Position numbers and translations under genes: made by a program. The notes under the pieces are model-generated. The model was not told the DNA's origin, made no database searches, and saw only the letters and a program-made list of their open reading frames with translations. A stretch of DNA of 64,000 nt, taken from Polynucleobacter sp. MWH-Svant-W18 (GTDB taxonomy: Bacteria > Pseudomonadota > Gammaproteobacteria > Burkholderiales > Burkholderiaceae). Positions 38,850 through 48,849 of this stretch are shown piece after piece (positions within the stretch are counted from its first letter, which is position 1; every line of letters begins with the position of its first letter). The stretch spans positions 806,001 to 870,000 of the forward strand of contig NZ_CP061293.1 of the NCBI RefSeq assembly GCF_018687495.1, read 5' to 3'.

Positions 38850-39590
38850 ATGTCTCAAAAAGTCGCATACGTAACTGGTGGTATGGGTGGTATCGGTACC
38901 GCTATTTGCCAACGCTTGGCAAAAGATGGCTTCAAGGTGATCGCTGGCTGTGGTCCGAACTCACCGCGCAAGGATCGTTGGATTGGAGAGCAAAAGGCTT
39001 TGGGTTATGACTTTATTGCTTCCGAAGGCAATGTTTCTGATTGGGACAGTACTGTTGCGGCCTTTGAGAAGGTGAAAGCTGAAGTTGGACGTGTAGATGT
39101 ACTGGTGAATAACGCTGGTATTACTCGCGACAGTGTATTTCGCAAAATGACTCCAGATGCTTGGAAGGCTGTGATCGACACTAACTTAAATTCCTTATTT
39201 AATGTCACCAAGCAGGTAATTGACGGTATGGTGGATAACAACTGGGGCCGCATCATCAATATTTCCTCTGTGAATGGTCAAAAAGGTCAGTTCGGTCAAG
39301 CAAACTATTCCACTGCAAAAGCCGGTTTGCACGGCTTTACGATGGCATTAGCTCAAGAAGTGGCCACCAAGGGCGTGACGGTGAACACGGTTTCTCCTGG
39401 CTACATCGGTACGGATATGGTGAGAGCGATTCGAGAGGATGTGCTTGAAAAGATTGTTGCTGGTATACCTGTGAAACGTTTGGGTACACCCGAAGAGATC
39501 GCTTCTATTTGTTGTTGGATTGCCTCCGAAGATGGTGGCTATGCAACTGGAGCTGACTTCTCGTTAAACGGTGGTATCCATACGGGTTAA
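38850..39590 (+). CDS. phaB: Acetoacetyl-CoA reductase
   Basis: The 246-residue short-chain dehydrogenase reduces acetoacetyl-CoA to (R)-3-hydroxybutyryl-CoA with NADPH. The nucleotide motif AYVTGGMGGIGTAICQ, NNAGITRD, and the catalytic YSTAKAG (Tyr, Lys) with upstream Ser in INISSVNGQKGQFGQ are present. AAAGGGG precedes the ATG. It supplies the monomer for PhaC. Confidence 0.96.
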   Translation: MSQKVAYVTGGMGGIGTAICQRLAKDGFKVIAGCGPNSPRKDRWIGEQKALGYDFIASEGNVSDWDSTVAAFEKVKAEVGRVDVLVNNAGITRDSVFRKMTPDAWKAVIDTNLNSLFNVTKQVIDGMVDNNWGRIINISSVNGQKGQFGQANYSTAKAGLHGFTMALAQEVATKGVTVNTVSPGYIGTDMVRAIREDVLEKIVAGIPVKRLGTPEEIASICCWIASEDGGYATGADFSLNGGIHTG

Positions 39591-39707
39591 TGCTGCACCG
39601 CAATATTTGCTGGGTACATGAAACACGCGACACAACGTATTTACCTTTCTAGCAAACTAGAGATAAACTACGTTGATGTTGCGTTGCAGTAAAGAGTAAG
39701 GAAAATA

Positions 39708-40268
39708 ATGGTTACCCGTACAAAGCGAGCCGGTCAAGATCGACTCATCAAGAAGTATCCGAATCGTCGTCTGTATGACACGCAAACAAGCACCTATGTG
39801 ACTCTGTCTGACATCAAAGGCTTAGTCATGGCCAATGAAGTCTTTAAGGTGGTTGATGCAAAGACCGATGAGGATTTGACACGCAACATCTTGCTCCAAA
39901 TTATTCTTGAGGAAGAGGCTGGCGGTGCCCCAGTATTTTCCTCCCAAATGCTTTCTCAAATCATTCGCTTCTATGGCAACTCCATGCAGGGCTTGATGGG
40001 TAACTATCTTGAGAAGACCATGCAATCTTTTGTTGATATCCACAATAAATTGGGCGATCAAACAAAGGGTCTTGGTGCTGGCAGCACACCAGAAGCTTGG
40101 TCACAAATGCTGAATCTTCAAAATCCTCTCATGCAAGGCTTGATGGGAAATTACATGGAGCAAAGCAAGGACCTATTTGTGAAGATGCAAGAGCAGATGC
40201 AAGGCTCACATAATATGTTCGGCTCATTTCCATTTACACCGCAGCCCAATAAAACCGACAAAGAGTAG
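39708..40268 (+). CDS. phaR: PHB synthesis regulator PhaR
   Basis: The 186-residue protein has the N-terminal DNA/PHB-binding domain [28 protein letters not shown] (PF07879 type) and two PHB_acc repeats with the shared phrase QGLMGNY (residues about 95-110 and 140-155). In Cupriavidus-type bacteria PhaR represses phasin genes and itself until it is titrated by PHB granules. The 117-base leader has several TGC/GCA-rich words that might be its own target. rimO follows 2 bases after it. Confidence 0.92.
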   Translation: MVTRTKRAGQDRLIKKYPNRRLYDTQTSTYVTLSDIKGLVMANEVFKVVDAKTDEDLTRNILLQIILEEEAGGAPVFSSQMLSQIIRFYGNSMQGLMGNYLEKTMQSFVDIHNKLGDQTKGLGAGSTPEAWSQMLNLQNPLMQGLMGNYMEQSKDLFVKMQEQMQGSHNMFGSFPFTPQPNKTDKE

Positions 40269-40270
40269 TT

Positions 40271-41629
40271 GTGGCTGGAAAAATCGGATTTGTCTCCTTA
40301 GGGTGCCCTAAGGCCTTAGTAGATTCCGAACTCATTCTCACGCAATTGAGTGCGGAAGGTTACGAAACTGCAAAAGATTATTCTGGCGCAGATTTGGTTG
40401 TGGTGAACACTTGTGGCTTTATCGACTCCGCTGTAGAAGAAAGCCTCTCAGCCATTGGTGAGGCACTCGCTGAAAATGGCAAGGTGATTGTGACGGGTTG
40501 TTTAGGTGCTCGCAAGAATGCTGATGGTAGCGACCTCATTCAAAGCATTCATCCCAAAGTACTCGCCGTTACAGGCCCACATGCTACTGATGAAGTCATG
40601 CAAGCAATTCACTTGCACTTGCCTAAACCTCACGACCCCTTTACTGATTTGCTGCCGCCCACGGGTGTCAAACTGACGCCTAAGCATTACGCTTATCTGA
40701 AAATTTCTGAGGGTTGCAACCATCGCTGTACTTTCTGCATTATTCCAAACATGCGGGGTGATCTTGTATCTCGGCCTATTGGTGAAGTCTTATTAGAGGC
40801 AAAACGATTATTTGAGTCTGGTGTAAAAGAGCTATTAGTCGTATCTCAAGACACTAGTGCTTATGGCGTAGACATCCAATACCGTACTGGGTTTTGGGAT
40901 GGCAAGCCTGTGAAGACTCGGATGTTTGATTTGGTAAATGCCTTAAATCAAATCGCCCGCGAGCATCAAGCATGGGTGAGGTTGCACTATGTCTATCCCT
41001 ATCCTCATGTCGATGACATCCTGCCTTTGATGGCTGAGTTTTCTGAGTATGGTTATGGGGTCTTGCCTTATTTGGATATTCCCCTGCAGCATGCACATCC
41101 AGACGTTCTCAAAAGAATGAAACGTCCTGCCAGTGGTGAAAAAAATCTTGAGCGGATTTTGGCTTGGCGTGCCGCCTGTCCAGACTTAGTCATCCGCAGT
41201 ACTTTTATTGCCGGTTTTCCGGGTGAGACTCAAGAAGAGTTTGAATATTTACTCAACTTTTTAGATGAAGCGCAAATTGATCGAGCAGGTTGCTTTGCCT
41301 ACTCACCAGTTGAGGGTGCCACCGCAAATCAATTAGAGAGCCCCGTTCCTGAGCAGTTACGTGAAGAACGCCGTGCTCAATTTATGGCAAAAGCTGAAGA
41401 AATCTCGATTAAACGATTATCCAAAAAGGTTGGAAAACGCATTCAGGTTTTGATCGATAAAGTAGATGAGTCCGGCGGAATTGGCAGAAGCATTGGGGAT
41501 GCCCCCGAAATTGATGGTTTAGTGCGGGTTTTACTCCCAAATAAGCCTTCAAAACGCTATCGAACTGGAGAAATCATCCGTGCAACGGTGATTGGCTCCC
41601 AAGGGCATGACCTAATAGCCGAAACTTGA
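40271..41629 (+). CDS. rimO: Ribosomal protein S12 methylthiotransferase
   Basis: The 452-residue radical SAM enzyme adds a methylthio group to Asp88 of S12. It has the UPF0004 domain ([33 protein letters not shown]), the radical SAM CX3CX2C motif [13 protein letters not shown] near residue 150, and a C-terminal TRAM domain. GTG 40271 lies 2 bases after the phaR stop. Its place inside a PHB cluster seems incidental but implies co-transcription with phaR. Confidence 0.95.
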   Translation: MAGKIGFVSLGCPKALVDSELILTQLSAEGYETAKDYSGADLVVVNTCGFIDSAVEESLSAIGEALAENGKVIVTGCLGARKNADGSDLIQSIHPKVLAVTGPHATDEVMQAIHLHLPKPHDPFTDLLPPTGVKLTPKHYAYLKISEGCNHRCTFCIIPNMRGDLVSRPIGEVLLEAKRLFESGVKELLVVSQDTSAYGVDIQYRTGFWDGKPVKTRMFDLVNALNQIAREHQAWVRLHYVYPYPHVDDILPLMAEFSEYGYGVLPYLDIPLQHAHPDVLKRMKRPASGEKNLERILAWRAACPDLVIRSTFIAGFPGETQEEFEYLLNFLDEAQIDRAGCFAYSPVEGATANQLESPVPEQLREERRAQFMAKAEEISIKRLSKKVGKRIQVLIDKVDESGGIGRSIGDAPEIDGLVRVLLPNKPSKRYRTGEIIRATVIGSQGHDLIAET

Positions 41630-41697
41630 CTTATGCAATAAAAATGGAAGTCGTATGATTAAACAGGCCTAATTTGGGCTTAGCTAAGGGGATTGAT

Positions 41698-42882
41698 ATG
41701 AGTCGTGATGTCGTTGTCTTAAGTGCAGTTCGTTCCGCAATTGGTACCTTTAATGGGTCCCTCAGTAGCTTTGAGCCTTCTGAGCTTGGTGGCATTGTCA
41801 TGAAAGAAGCGGTGGCTCGCTCAGGTGTAGATCCTGCGCTGATTAATTATGTGACTGTTGGCAATACGATCCCAACAGATAGCCGTTATGCCTATGTAGC
41901 ACGCGTTGCTGCAATTCAGGCTGGCTTGCCAATGGAATCTGTAGCAATGGCTTTGAATCGTTTGTGTAGCTCTGGTTTGCAAGCCATTGTGACAACTGCA
42001 CAGCAAATCATGCTCGGTGATTGTGATTATGGTGTCGGCGGTGGCGTTGAAGTAATGTCACGCGGCATGTATGGATCTCCTGCAATGCGCAGTGGTGCAC
42101 GTATGGGCGATACCAAAATGATTGACTTAATGGTGGGCGTGTTGACTGACCCATTTGGTGTTGGTCACATGGGAGTTACTGCGGAAAACTTGGTTGAGAA
42201 GTGGAAGTTAACCCGTGAAGAGCAAGATGCTTTAGCGGTTGAGTCACATCGCCGCGCTGCTAATGCGATTAAGGAAGGTCGCTTTAAGTCACAAATCGTT
42301 CCAATTACCGTCAAGACTCGTAAGGGCGATGTGGTGTTTGATACGGATGAGCATTGCAAGCCAGATACCACCATGGAAACTTTGGGCAAGATGAAAGCCG
42401 TTTTCAAAAAAGAGGGCGGCTCAGTGACTGCAGGTAACGCCTCTGGTATTAATGATGGCGCAGCATTCTTTGTATTGGCTGATGCAGAAACTGCGAAGAA
42501 GGCTGGTCATAAACCAATCGCTCGCTTAGTTTCATACGCAGTAGCTGGTGTACCGAATCACATCATGGGCGAAGGTCCAATTCCTGCGACTAAATTGGCT
42601 TTAGAACGTGCTGGCTTGAAGTTGGAACAAATGGATGTGATTGAGTCTAACGAAGCCTTTGCTGCACAAGCCTTAGCAGTGACTAAAGGTTTGGGTTTAG
42701 ATCCAGCAAAAACCAACGTGAATGGTGGTGCAATTGCTTTGGGCCATCCAATTGGATGCTCAGGTGCTGCGATTGCAACTAAAGCCGTGCACGAACTCCA
42801 ACGCGTTCAAGGTAAATACGCTTTGGTAACAATGTGTATTGGTGGCGGACAAGGTATTGCAACTATTTTTGAGCGCCTCTAA
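41698..42882 (+). CDS. phaA: Acetyl-CoA acetyltransferase (beta-ketothiolase)
   Basis: The 394-residue thiolase condenses two acetyl-CoA, or acetyl-CoA with propionyl-CoA. The acyl-binding cysteine is in NRLCSSGLQAI, and GGAIALGHPIGCSGA plus CIGGGQG hold the other active-site His and Cys. ATG 41698 is chosen because AAGGGG lies about 8 bases upstream. It may be the BktB type; the sequence alone does not decide. The stop directly abuts that of convergent serB. Confidence 0.9.
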   Translation: MSRDVVVLSAVRSAIGTFNGSLSSFEPSELGGIVMKEAVARSGVDPALINYVTVGNTIPTDSRYAYVARVAAIQAGLPMESVAMALNRLCSSGLQAIVTTAQQIMLGDCDYGVGGGVEVMSRGMYGSPAMRSGARMGDTKMIDLMVGVLTDPFGVGHMGVTAENLVEKWKLTREEQDALAVESHRRAANAIKEGRFKSQIVPITVKTRKGDVVFDTDEHCKPDTTMETLGKMKAVFKKEGGSVTAGNASGINDGAAFFVLADAETAKKAGHKPIARLVSYAVAGVPNHIMGEGPIPATKLALERAGLKLEQMDVIESNEAFAAQALAVTKGLGLDPAKTNVNGGAIALGHPIGCSGAAIATKAVHELQRVQGKYALVTMCIGGGQGIATIFERL

Positions 42883-43773
42883 CTAGAACAGCATTAAGGC
42901 AGCATCCAAGCCGACGTGGTCAAAAGCTGCGTCGGCTTTTTCTTTCACGATTGGTTTTGCTTGGTAGGCAACGCTAATCCCTGAACCATTCATCATCAAT
43001 AAATCATTGGCTCCATCGCCCATGGCAATCGCATTGGCTTTAGAGCATCCTAATTCAAGACAGGCTTGATCGAGATAGGCTGCTTTTGCGGCACCATCCA
43101 CAATCTCGCCCAGCACTTTGCCGGTTAACTTGCCATCAATGATTTCTAGAGTGTTGGCTTGAGCTTGGTGAAAACCAAGTTGCTTGCGTAATTTTTCTGT
43201 GAAAAAGGTAAATCCACCAGAAACGAGCAAGGTATAGAGCCCGCGCGCATTAGCACCAGTCAGAAGCTCGGTAGCGCCAGGATTGGCCTGCAATCTTTCG
43301 CGATAAACAGCCTCAAGGCAATCAGCTGATACACCTTCAAGCAGACCAACACGTCGACGCAAACTTTCTTTAAAGTCTTTAATTTCACCGCGCATCGTCG
43401 CTTCAGTGATTTGCGCTACTGCAGATTTTTTGCCGGTAAAGTCTGCGATTTCATCAATACACTCAATATTGATGAGTGTGGAATCCATATCCATTGCAAG
43501 CACTTGAATATCAGCAGGGTACTTACTTAAAAAACATAGATCCGTATTAAATCTTGCTGCAATGCTGCGCAGCGCTTCTCTTTGTGGAACTTCCAGGAGA
43601 TCCCGGCATTCCCAGCGCTCCATAAAATAGGGGCCACTGGAAATCTCTCCACCCAAGGTATGAAAGCTTTTGCCATATTGAATGGCCTGGTCTTTGATTT
43701 CAAAGACCAGCTTCTCCGCAATGGGGGCTCTTGAGAGGGCTACGATTGTGAGCTGAGGCATAGCATCAATCAT
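42883..43773 (-). CDS. serB: Phosphoserine phosphatase
   Basis: The 296-residue HAD enzyme makes serine from phosphoserine. Motif I is AMDMDSTLINIECIDEIADF, followed by LLVSGGFTFF (motif II) and AIAMGDGANDLLMM (motif IV). The first 85 residues form the N-terminal domain typical of proteobacterial SerB. ATG 43773 is used; ATG 43761 (MPQLTIVAL) is also possible. It lies 11 bases after mfd on the same strand. Confidence 0.95.
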   Translation of the reverse strand: MIDAMPQLTIVALSRAPIAEKLVFEIKDQAIQYGKSFHTLGGEISSGPYFMERWECRDLLEVPQREALRSIAARFNTDLCFLSKYPADIQVLAMDMDSTLINIECIDEIADFTGKKSAVAQITEATMRGEIKDFKESLRRRVGLLEGVSADCLEAVYRERLQANPGATELLTGANARGLYTLLVSGGFTFFTEKLRKQLGFHQAQANTLEIIDGKLTGKVLGEIVDGAAKAAYLDQACLELGCSKANAIAMGDGANDLLMMNGSGISVAYQAKPIVKEKADAAFDHVGLDAALMLF

Positions 43774-43784
43774 AATAGGGAATG

Positions 43785-46700
43785 CTAAGAGGCTTTCGCA
43801 GGGCTGAGCATGGCAGATTCATTTAGGCGACGCAGTACTAGGCGAATAGCATCTAAGCGCTGCTCCAGCTTTTCAAATTCTCGATCTTTTTGAGGCAGGA
43901 TCTTCAGCTTATCTTGCCCGTTGAGCTGAATATGCTTCGAACTCTGAATTAATTGAATAATTTTGAGTGGATCAATTGGCGGATTTGGAATGAATTGAAT
44001 CTGAATGGAGACCGAAGAGGCATCAATCTTCTTAATACCAAAGCCCGCCATTTCGAGGCGCAGGCGATGGGTCTCATAGAAAGATTTCGCTTGATCTGGC
44101 AAGTCGCCGAAACGATCAACCAATTCTTCCCGTAAGCCCATTAATTCTGAAAAGTCATTGCATCCCGCAAAGCGTTTGTAGAGTGAGAGTCGTTCATGTA
44201 CGTCAGGGCAATAATCCTCCGGAAGGAGTGCGGGGACGCCCAAATTCACATCGGTCGTTGCTTGGAGAGGCGAGAGCAAATCTGGCTCTTTGCCGCTGCG
44301 TAGTGCTTTGACTGCGCGATTAAGCATTTCCGTATATAACTGAAATCCAATTTCATGGATCTCACCAGATTGTTTATCGCCCAATACCTCTCCAGCACCA
44401 CGAATCTCTAAATCGTGCATCGCCAAGTAAAAACCAGAGCCCAGTTCTTCCATGGCTTGAATCGCGTTTAAGCGCAATTGAGCTTGCTTGCTTAAGGCCT
44501 GAGGATCTGGAACGAGGAGATAAGCGTACGCTTGGTGATGGGAGCGTCCAACCCGTCCGCGTAATTGATGGAGCTGTGCCAGACCAAATTTATCGGCACG
44601 ATGCATGATGATCGTATTAGCAGTTGGTACATCAATACCGGTTTCAATAATCGTCGTGCAGAGCAAGATATTTGTCCGTTGTGTAACAAAATCACGCATG
44701 ACAGATTCCAACTCGCGTTCATGCATTTGGCCATGGGCAACGCTAATGCGGGCCTCGGGTATCAGTTCTTGAAGTGCATGTTTACGGTTCTGAATGGTTT
44801 CTACTTCATTGTGTAGAAAATAGACTTGGCCGCCACGTTTGATTTCTCGCAACACGGCTTCTCGGATCACGCCGTCACCTTCGCGTCGTACAAAGGTCTT
44901 AATAGCAAGGCGCTTCTGTGGCGCTGTGGCGATGATGGAGAACTCGCGTAAGCCCTCCATGGCCATGCCGAGGGTTCTGGGGATTGGCGTAGCGGTAAGA
45001 GTAAGGATATCAACTTCCGCTCTTAGTGCCTTCAAGGCATCTTTTTGACGAACACCAAAGCGATGTTCTTCATCAACAATAACTAAGCCCAGATTGGCGA
45101 ACTGAGTTTCTTTAGATAGTAATTTATGGGTGCCGATAATAATATCAGCCTCACCTTTAGCGATTGCTTCAAGAGCAGCATTGATTTCTTTGCTCGTTTT
45201 AAAGCGTGAGAGCTCAACGATGCGAACGGGCCAATCGGCAAAGCGATCTTTCCAGGTGGCGACGTGTTGTTCAGCCAGCAAGGTGGTAGGAGCCAAAATA
45301 GCGACTTGTTTGCCACCCATTACCGCAACAAAACTTGCTCTCAACGCAACTTCTGTTTTGCCAAAGCCAACGTCGCCACAGACCAAGCGATCCATTGGCG
45401 TACCACTAGTCATATCGCCAATAACTGCTGCAATAGCATTCGCTTGATCCGGCGTTTCTTCGAAGCCAAAGCTTTCCGCAAAAGCAGCGTAATCATGCGC
45501 TGAAAATTCAAAGGCATGACCTTTCCGAATTGCGCGTGCTGCATAGAGACCCAATAGCTCTGCAGCTGTATCGCGAATCTGTTGAGCAGCCTTGCGTTTG
45601 GCTTTATCCCACTGGCCCGATCCTAGCTGATGCAATGGGGCAGAATCAGGGTCTGAACCTGCATAGCGTGTCACCATTTGTAATTGCTGCACGGGAACGT
45701 ATAAGGTTGCATCCCCGGCATATTGAAGATGTAAAAACTCTTCAAATATCGGCTCTTCCTTAGGTGGAGCCAAATTCAGAAGCACTAAACCTTGATAACG
45801 GCCAATGCCATGTTCGGCATGTACAACTGGATCCCCGATCTTTAGTTCCGAGAGGTCCTTAAAGAGCATGTCGGGATCGGTATTCTCTGTCCCTTTAGTT
45901 TTGCGTCTTTGCCGAGCCGTTGAGGTAAATAATTCTGCCTCGGTAACGATAATGAGATTATGGGCGGGCCAAGCAAAACCATTAAATAGGGGTGCTGTTG
46001 TCAGGCCAAAGCGAGAGTCACTCTTAATGAAATCAGCAATGCTCTCAAAATTGGCTGGCTTTAATGGATAAAGCGCTTTGCCATCTTGGCCGGTAACAAA
46101 ATTGCTTTCTTCTAGCAATTGGCGAATGGATTCTTTGCGTCCAGCACTATCAGTGCAAATGAGAAGGCGGTAGCTTGTATTGGCGAGCAAAGAACGCAAG
46201 CGTGACAATGGATCGGCATCTCGCCTGTGGACTGCAATATCGGGGACGGGTAAAAATTCCGAGCTATCAGAGAATTCTTTTTCTAAAGCTAAACGGGCAT
46301 GGGGTTTAATGCTGGTAAAGAACTCATCGACGTTGAGAAATAGTTCTTGAGGCGGAAGAACTGGTCGATCCAGATCATGCTTAAGAAATTCGTAGCGTGA
46401 GAGCGTGTCTTTCCAAAAACTCCGAATGGATTCTTCAATATCGCCTGTGCTCACAATCCAAACAGGATCACCCGATCTAGGGAAATAATCGAAGACACTT
46501 GACTGTTCTGAAAAGAACATCGGCAGGTATGACTCAATACCGGCGCTAGGTATGCCAAGATTGGCATCTTTATAAATAGAACATCGGGTGGGATCGCCTT
46601 CAAAAACTTCTCGCCACCGACCCCTAAAAGCAGTGCGTGCTTCATCATTGAATGGAAATTCATGACCCGGGAGGAGGCGTACCTCTTTCACTGGGTAAAG

Positions 46701-47327
46701 GCTGCGCTGCGTATCCGGATCAAATGACCGAATTTGTTCTATCTCATCACCAAATAAATCTAGGCGGTAGGGCAGGCTAGACCCCATAGGAAACAAATCA
46801 ATTAAGCCGCCGCGAATGCTGTATTCACCGGGGCGCATGACAGCACTCACGGGGTCATATCCTGCTTGCTGAAGTTGGAGCTTCAGGGCTGCTTCATTAA
46901 GCTTATCGCCTTGGCGGAAGAAAAATGTATGTCCGGATAGAAAGCTAGGTGGTCCCAGTCGTTGCAATGCAGTGCTGACAGGTACTAAAACAATATCGCA
47001 GCTGCCATTGAGTAATTCATATAGAGTCGCTAATCGTTCAGATACCAAATCTTGGTGTGGTGAAAAATGATCGTAGGGGAGAATTTCCCAATCGGGCAGA
47101 AGACGGGTTTTGAGTAAGGGTGCAAAAGCCGGAATCTCTTCGAGCAGTCTTTGGGCCTCTTGCGCTTGAGCACAAAAGATCACCATGACAGAAAAATCTT
47201 TACGGTAACGTAGGGCGGTTTCGGCAATGAGGGCTGCATCTGCAGACCCAACCAGCCCTGAAAAGGTAAAGCGCTGCCCAGCCCGTGGAGCGGGTATGGG
47301 GGGTACGAGATTTAATGCATCAGACAT
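43785..47327 (-). CDS. mfd: Transcription-repair coupling factor
   Basis: The 1180-residue translocase removes stalled RNA polymerase and recruits UvrA. The N-terminal UvrB-like domain (AQRLLEEIPAF, LLPDWEILPYDHFSPHQDLVSERL) is followed by the RNA polymerase interaction (CarD-like) domain starting KIGDPVVHAEHGIGRY, the RecG-like motor with Walker A CGDVGFGKTEVALRA and DEEHRFG, QLRGRVGRS, and the C-terminal TRCF domain. It is divergent from ispD with 23 bases between starts. Confidence 0.96.
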   Translation of the reverse strand: MSDALNLVPPIPAPRAGQRFTFSGLVGSADAALIAETALRYRKDFSVMVIFCAQAQEAQRLLEEIPAFAPLLKTRLLPDWEILPYDHFSPHQDLVSERLATLYELLNGSCDIVLVPVSTALQRLGPPSFLSGHTFFFRQGDKLNEAALKLQLQQAGYDPVSAVMRPGEYSIRGGLIDLFPMGSSLPYRLDLFGDEIEQIRSFDPDTQRSLYPVKEVRLLPGHEFPFNDEARTAFRGRWREVFEGDPTRCSIYKDANLGIPSAGIESYLPMFFSEQSSVFDYFPRSGDPVWIVSTGDIEESIRSFWKDTLSRYEFLKHDLDRPVLPPQELFLNVDEFFTSIKPHARLALEKEFSDSSEFLPVPDIAVHRRDADPLSRLRSLLANTSYRLLICTDSAGRKESIRQLLEESNFVTGQDGKALYPLKPANFESIADFIKSDSRFGLTTAPLFNGFAWPAHNLIIVTEAELFTSTARQRRKTKGTENTDPDMLFKDLSELKIGDPVVHAEHGIGRYQGLVLLNLAPPKEEPIFEEFLHLQYAGDATLYVPVQQLQMVTRYAGSDPDSAPLHQLGSGQWDKAKRKAAQQIRDTAAELLGLYAARAIRKGHAFEFSAHDYAAFAESFGFEETPDQANAIAAVIGDMTSGTPMDRLVCGDVGFGKTEVALRASFVAVMGGKQVAILAPTTLLAEQHVATWKDRFADWPVRIVELSRFKTSKEINAALEAIAKGEADIIIGTHKLLSKETQFANLGLVIVDEEHRFGVRQKDALKALRAEVDILTLTATPIPRTLGMAMEGLREFSIIATAPQKRLAIKTFVRREGDGVIREAVLREIKRGGQVYFLHNEVETIQNRKHALQELIPEARISVAHGQMHERELESVMRDFVTQRTNILLCTTIIETGIDVPTANTIIMHRADKFGLAQLHQLRGRVGRSHHQAYAYLLVPDPQALSKQAQLRLNAIQAMEELGSGFYLAMHDLEIRGAGEVLGDKQSGEIHEIGFQLYTEMLNRAVKALRSGKEPDLLSPLQATTDVNLGVPALLPEDYCPDVHERLSLYKRFAGCNDFSELMGLREELVDRFGDLPDQAKSFYETHRLRLEMAGFGIKKIDASSVSIQIQFIPNPPIDPLKIIQLIQSSKHIQLNGQDKLKILPQKDREFEKLEQRLDAIRLVLRRLNESAMLSPAKAS

Positions 47328-47350
47328 CTGCGCTCATTATAGAATCAGGC

Positions 47351-48100
47351 ATGAGCTCAGGAAATCAATCTTTGAAGAAATGCCATGCTCTCCTGCCTAC
47401 TGCGGGAACGGGATCTCGTCTTGGCGGTGAATTGCCTAAGCAATTCCAGGAATTGGCGGGAAAACCGATGCTCGCCTATGCGCTTGATGCATTTCTCCAA
47501 TCGCCACATATTGAGTCGATTTGGATTGGGGTTTCGCCTGCATTTATCGACAATCCTATTCTGAAGACTTTTAACAGTAGCGCTAAGCCGATCCATTTTT
47601 TTCCTACGGGTGGACCGACTAGGCAGGAAACCGTCAGAAATACTCTGGCTGCTTTGCTCAAAAATGGCATTGCAGCCGATGACTGGGTTCTAGTACATGA
47701 TGCTGCAAGGCCAGGTATTACACCGGCTCTCATTGAGAAATTAATTCTTGCGGTGCAAGCTTCTGACATTGGTGGCTTATTAGCAATGCGTTTGGCTGAC
47801 ACTTTGAAGCAAGCAGATTTAGATTCTGTGATTGCTGGCAACATCCCCCACGTTGAAAAAACGATTCCACGTGAACATCTTTGGCAAGCGCAAACTCCCC
47901 AGATGTTTGGTCTTGCCAAGTTGCACTCAGCCCTAGAGAATGCTATTCGATTGGAGGCCGACGTCACAGATGAAGCCAGTGCCATGGAGTTATCTGGTGT
48001 GAAGCCTTTCCTAATCGAGGGTGCTACGCGTAACTTTAAGGTTACGCATCCCGCGGATTGGGAATTGATGCAATTGCTATTACGTACTAGTGCTAAGTAA
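47351..48100 (+). CDS. ispD: 2-C-methyl-D-erythritol 4-phosphate cytidylyltransferase
   Basis: The 249-residue MEP-pathway enzyme activates MEP with CTP. The N-terminal [19 protein letters not shown] replaces the commoner PAAGxGxRxG form; [10 protein letters not shown] and QTPQMFG are conserved. ATG 47351 gives [16 protein letters not shown]; longer frames would run into the mfd 5' end. ispF follows 17 bases later. Confidence 0.94.
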   Translation: MSSGNQSLKKCHALLPTAGTGSRLGGELPKQFQELAGKPMLAYALDAFLQSPHIESIWIGVSPAFIDNPILKTFNSSAKPIHFFPTGGPTRQETVRNTLAALLKNGIAADDWVLVHDAARPGITPALIEKLILAVQASDIGGLLAMRLADTLKQADLDSVIAGNIPHVEKTIPREHLWQAQTPQMFGLAKLHSALENAIRLEADVTDEASAMELSGVKPFLIEGATRNFKVTHPADWELMQLLLRTSAK

Positions 48101-48117
48101 AGATACTAAAGATACCT

Positions 48118-48621
48118 ATGACACAAACTCATTCTCACGTTCCACAATTTCGTATTGGCCAGGGGTATGACGTTCATGCATTGGTGGCAGAACGCAAACT
48201 CATTTTGGGTGGTGTTCACGTGCCTTACGAAAAGGGTTTACTAGGGCACTCTGATGCAGACGCATTACTGCATGCACTAACTGATGCATTGTTAGGCGCT
48301 GCTGGCTTAAATGACATTGGTCAATTATTTCCCGATACCGATCCAGAGTTCAAAGACATGGATAGTCGAATATTGCTTCGGGCAGCTCTGCAAAAGGTTC
48401 AAGCTGCTGGATTCCAAGTCGGTAATGTAGACGCCACCATCATCTGTCAAAAGCCGAAATTGGCTGGATTTTTGCCCGAAATGGTCAGAAATATCGCCGC
48501 CGACCTCTTGGTAACACCAAGCCACGTGAATCTAAAAGCCAAAACCAATGAATCCCTGGGCCATTTAGGTAGGGGTGAGGGCATTGCAGTGCATGCCGTA
48601 GCTTTGCTCTACAAGGCCTAA
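48118..48621 (+). CDS. ispF: 2-C-methyl-D-erythritol 2,4-cyclodiphosphate synthase
   Basis: The 167-residue trimeric enzyme closes the cyclodiphosphate in the MEP pathway. Metal ligands lie in [11 protein letters not shown] and [21 protein letters not shown], with [13 protein letters not shown] [11 protein letters not shown] and the C-terminal [19 protein letters not shown]. It forms an operon with ispD; IspE is not here. Confidence 0.96.
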   Translation: MTQTHSHVPQFRIGQGYDVHALVAERKLILGGVHVPYEKGLLGHSDADALLHALTDALLGAAGLNDIGQLFPDTDPEFKDMDSRILLRAALQKVQAAGFQVGNVDATIICQKPKLAGFLPEMVRNIAADLLVTPSHVNLKAKTNESLGHLGRGEGIAVHAVALLYKA

Positions 48622-48700
48622 AAGCGCCTCAAAACCCCAAGCATTGTAGAATTACTGTCTTTAGAGTGAAGTTTAAGCTTGGCAGTGTTTGCGGATATTC

Positions 48701-48787
48701 GCGAGGATGGCGAAATTGGTAGACGCACCAGGTTTAGGTCCTGACGCCAGAAATGGTGTGGGGGTTCGAGTCCCCCTCCTCGCACCA
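48701..48787 (+). tRNA. tRNA-Leu (anticodon TAG)
   Basis: An 87-nt class II tRNA with acceptor GCGAGGA/TCCTCGC, D-loop AAATTGGTAGAC, anticodon loop TTTAGGT carrying TAG, a long variable arm, T-loop TTCGAGT and encoded CCA. It lies between ispF and tig. Confidence 0.97.
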
Positions 48788-48849
48788 CAAGATTGCTACT
48801 TGGCTTGGACTTCACATATCCTGATTTCAATTAAGAGACGAGAGTAGCT

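Noticed and set aside
47285..47350. Longer ispD start
   Set aside because: It would overlap the mfd coding region and lacks family similarity before MSSGNQ.
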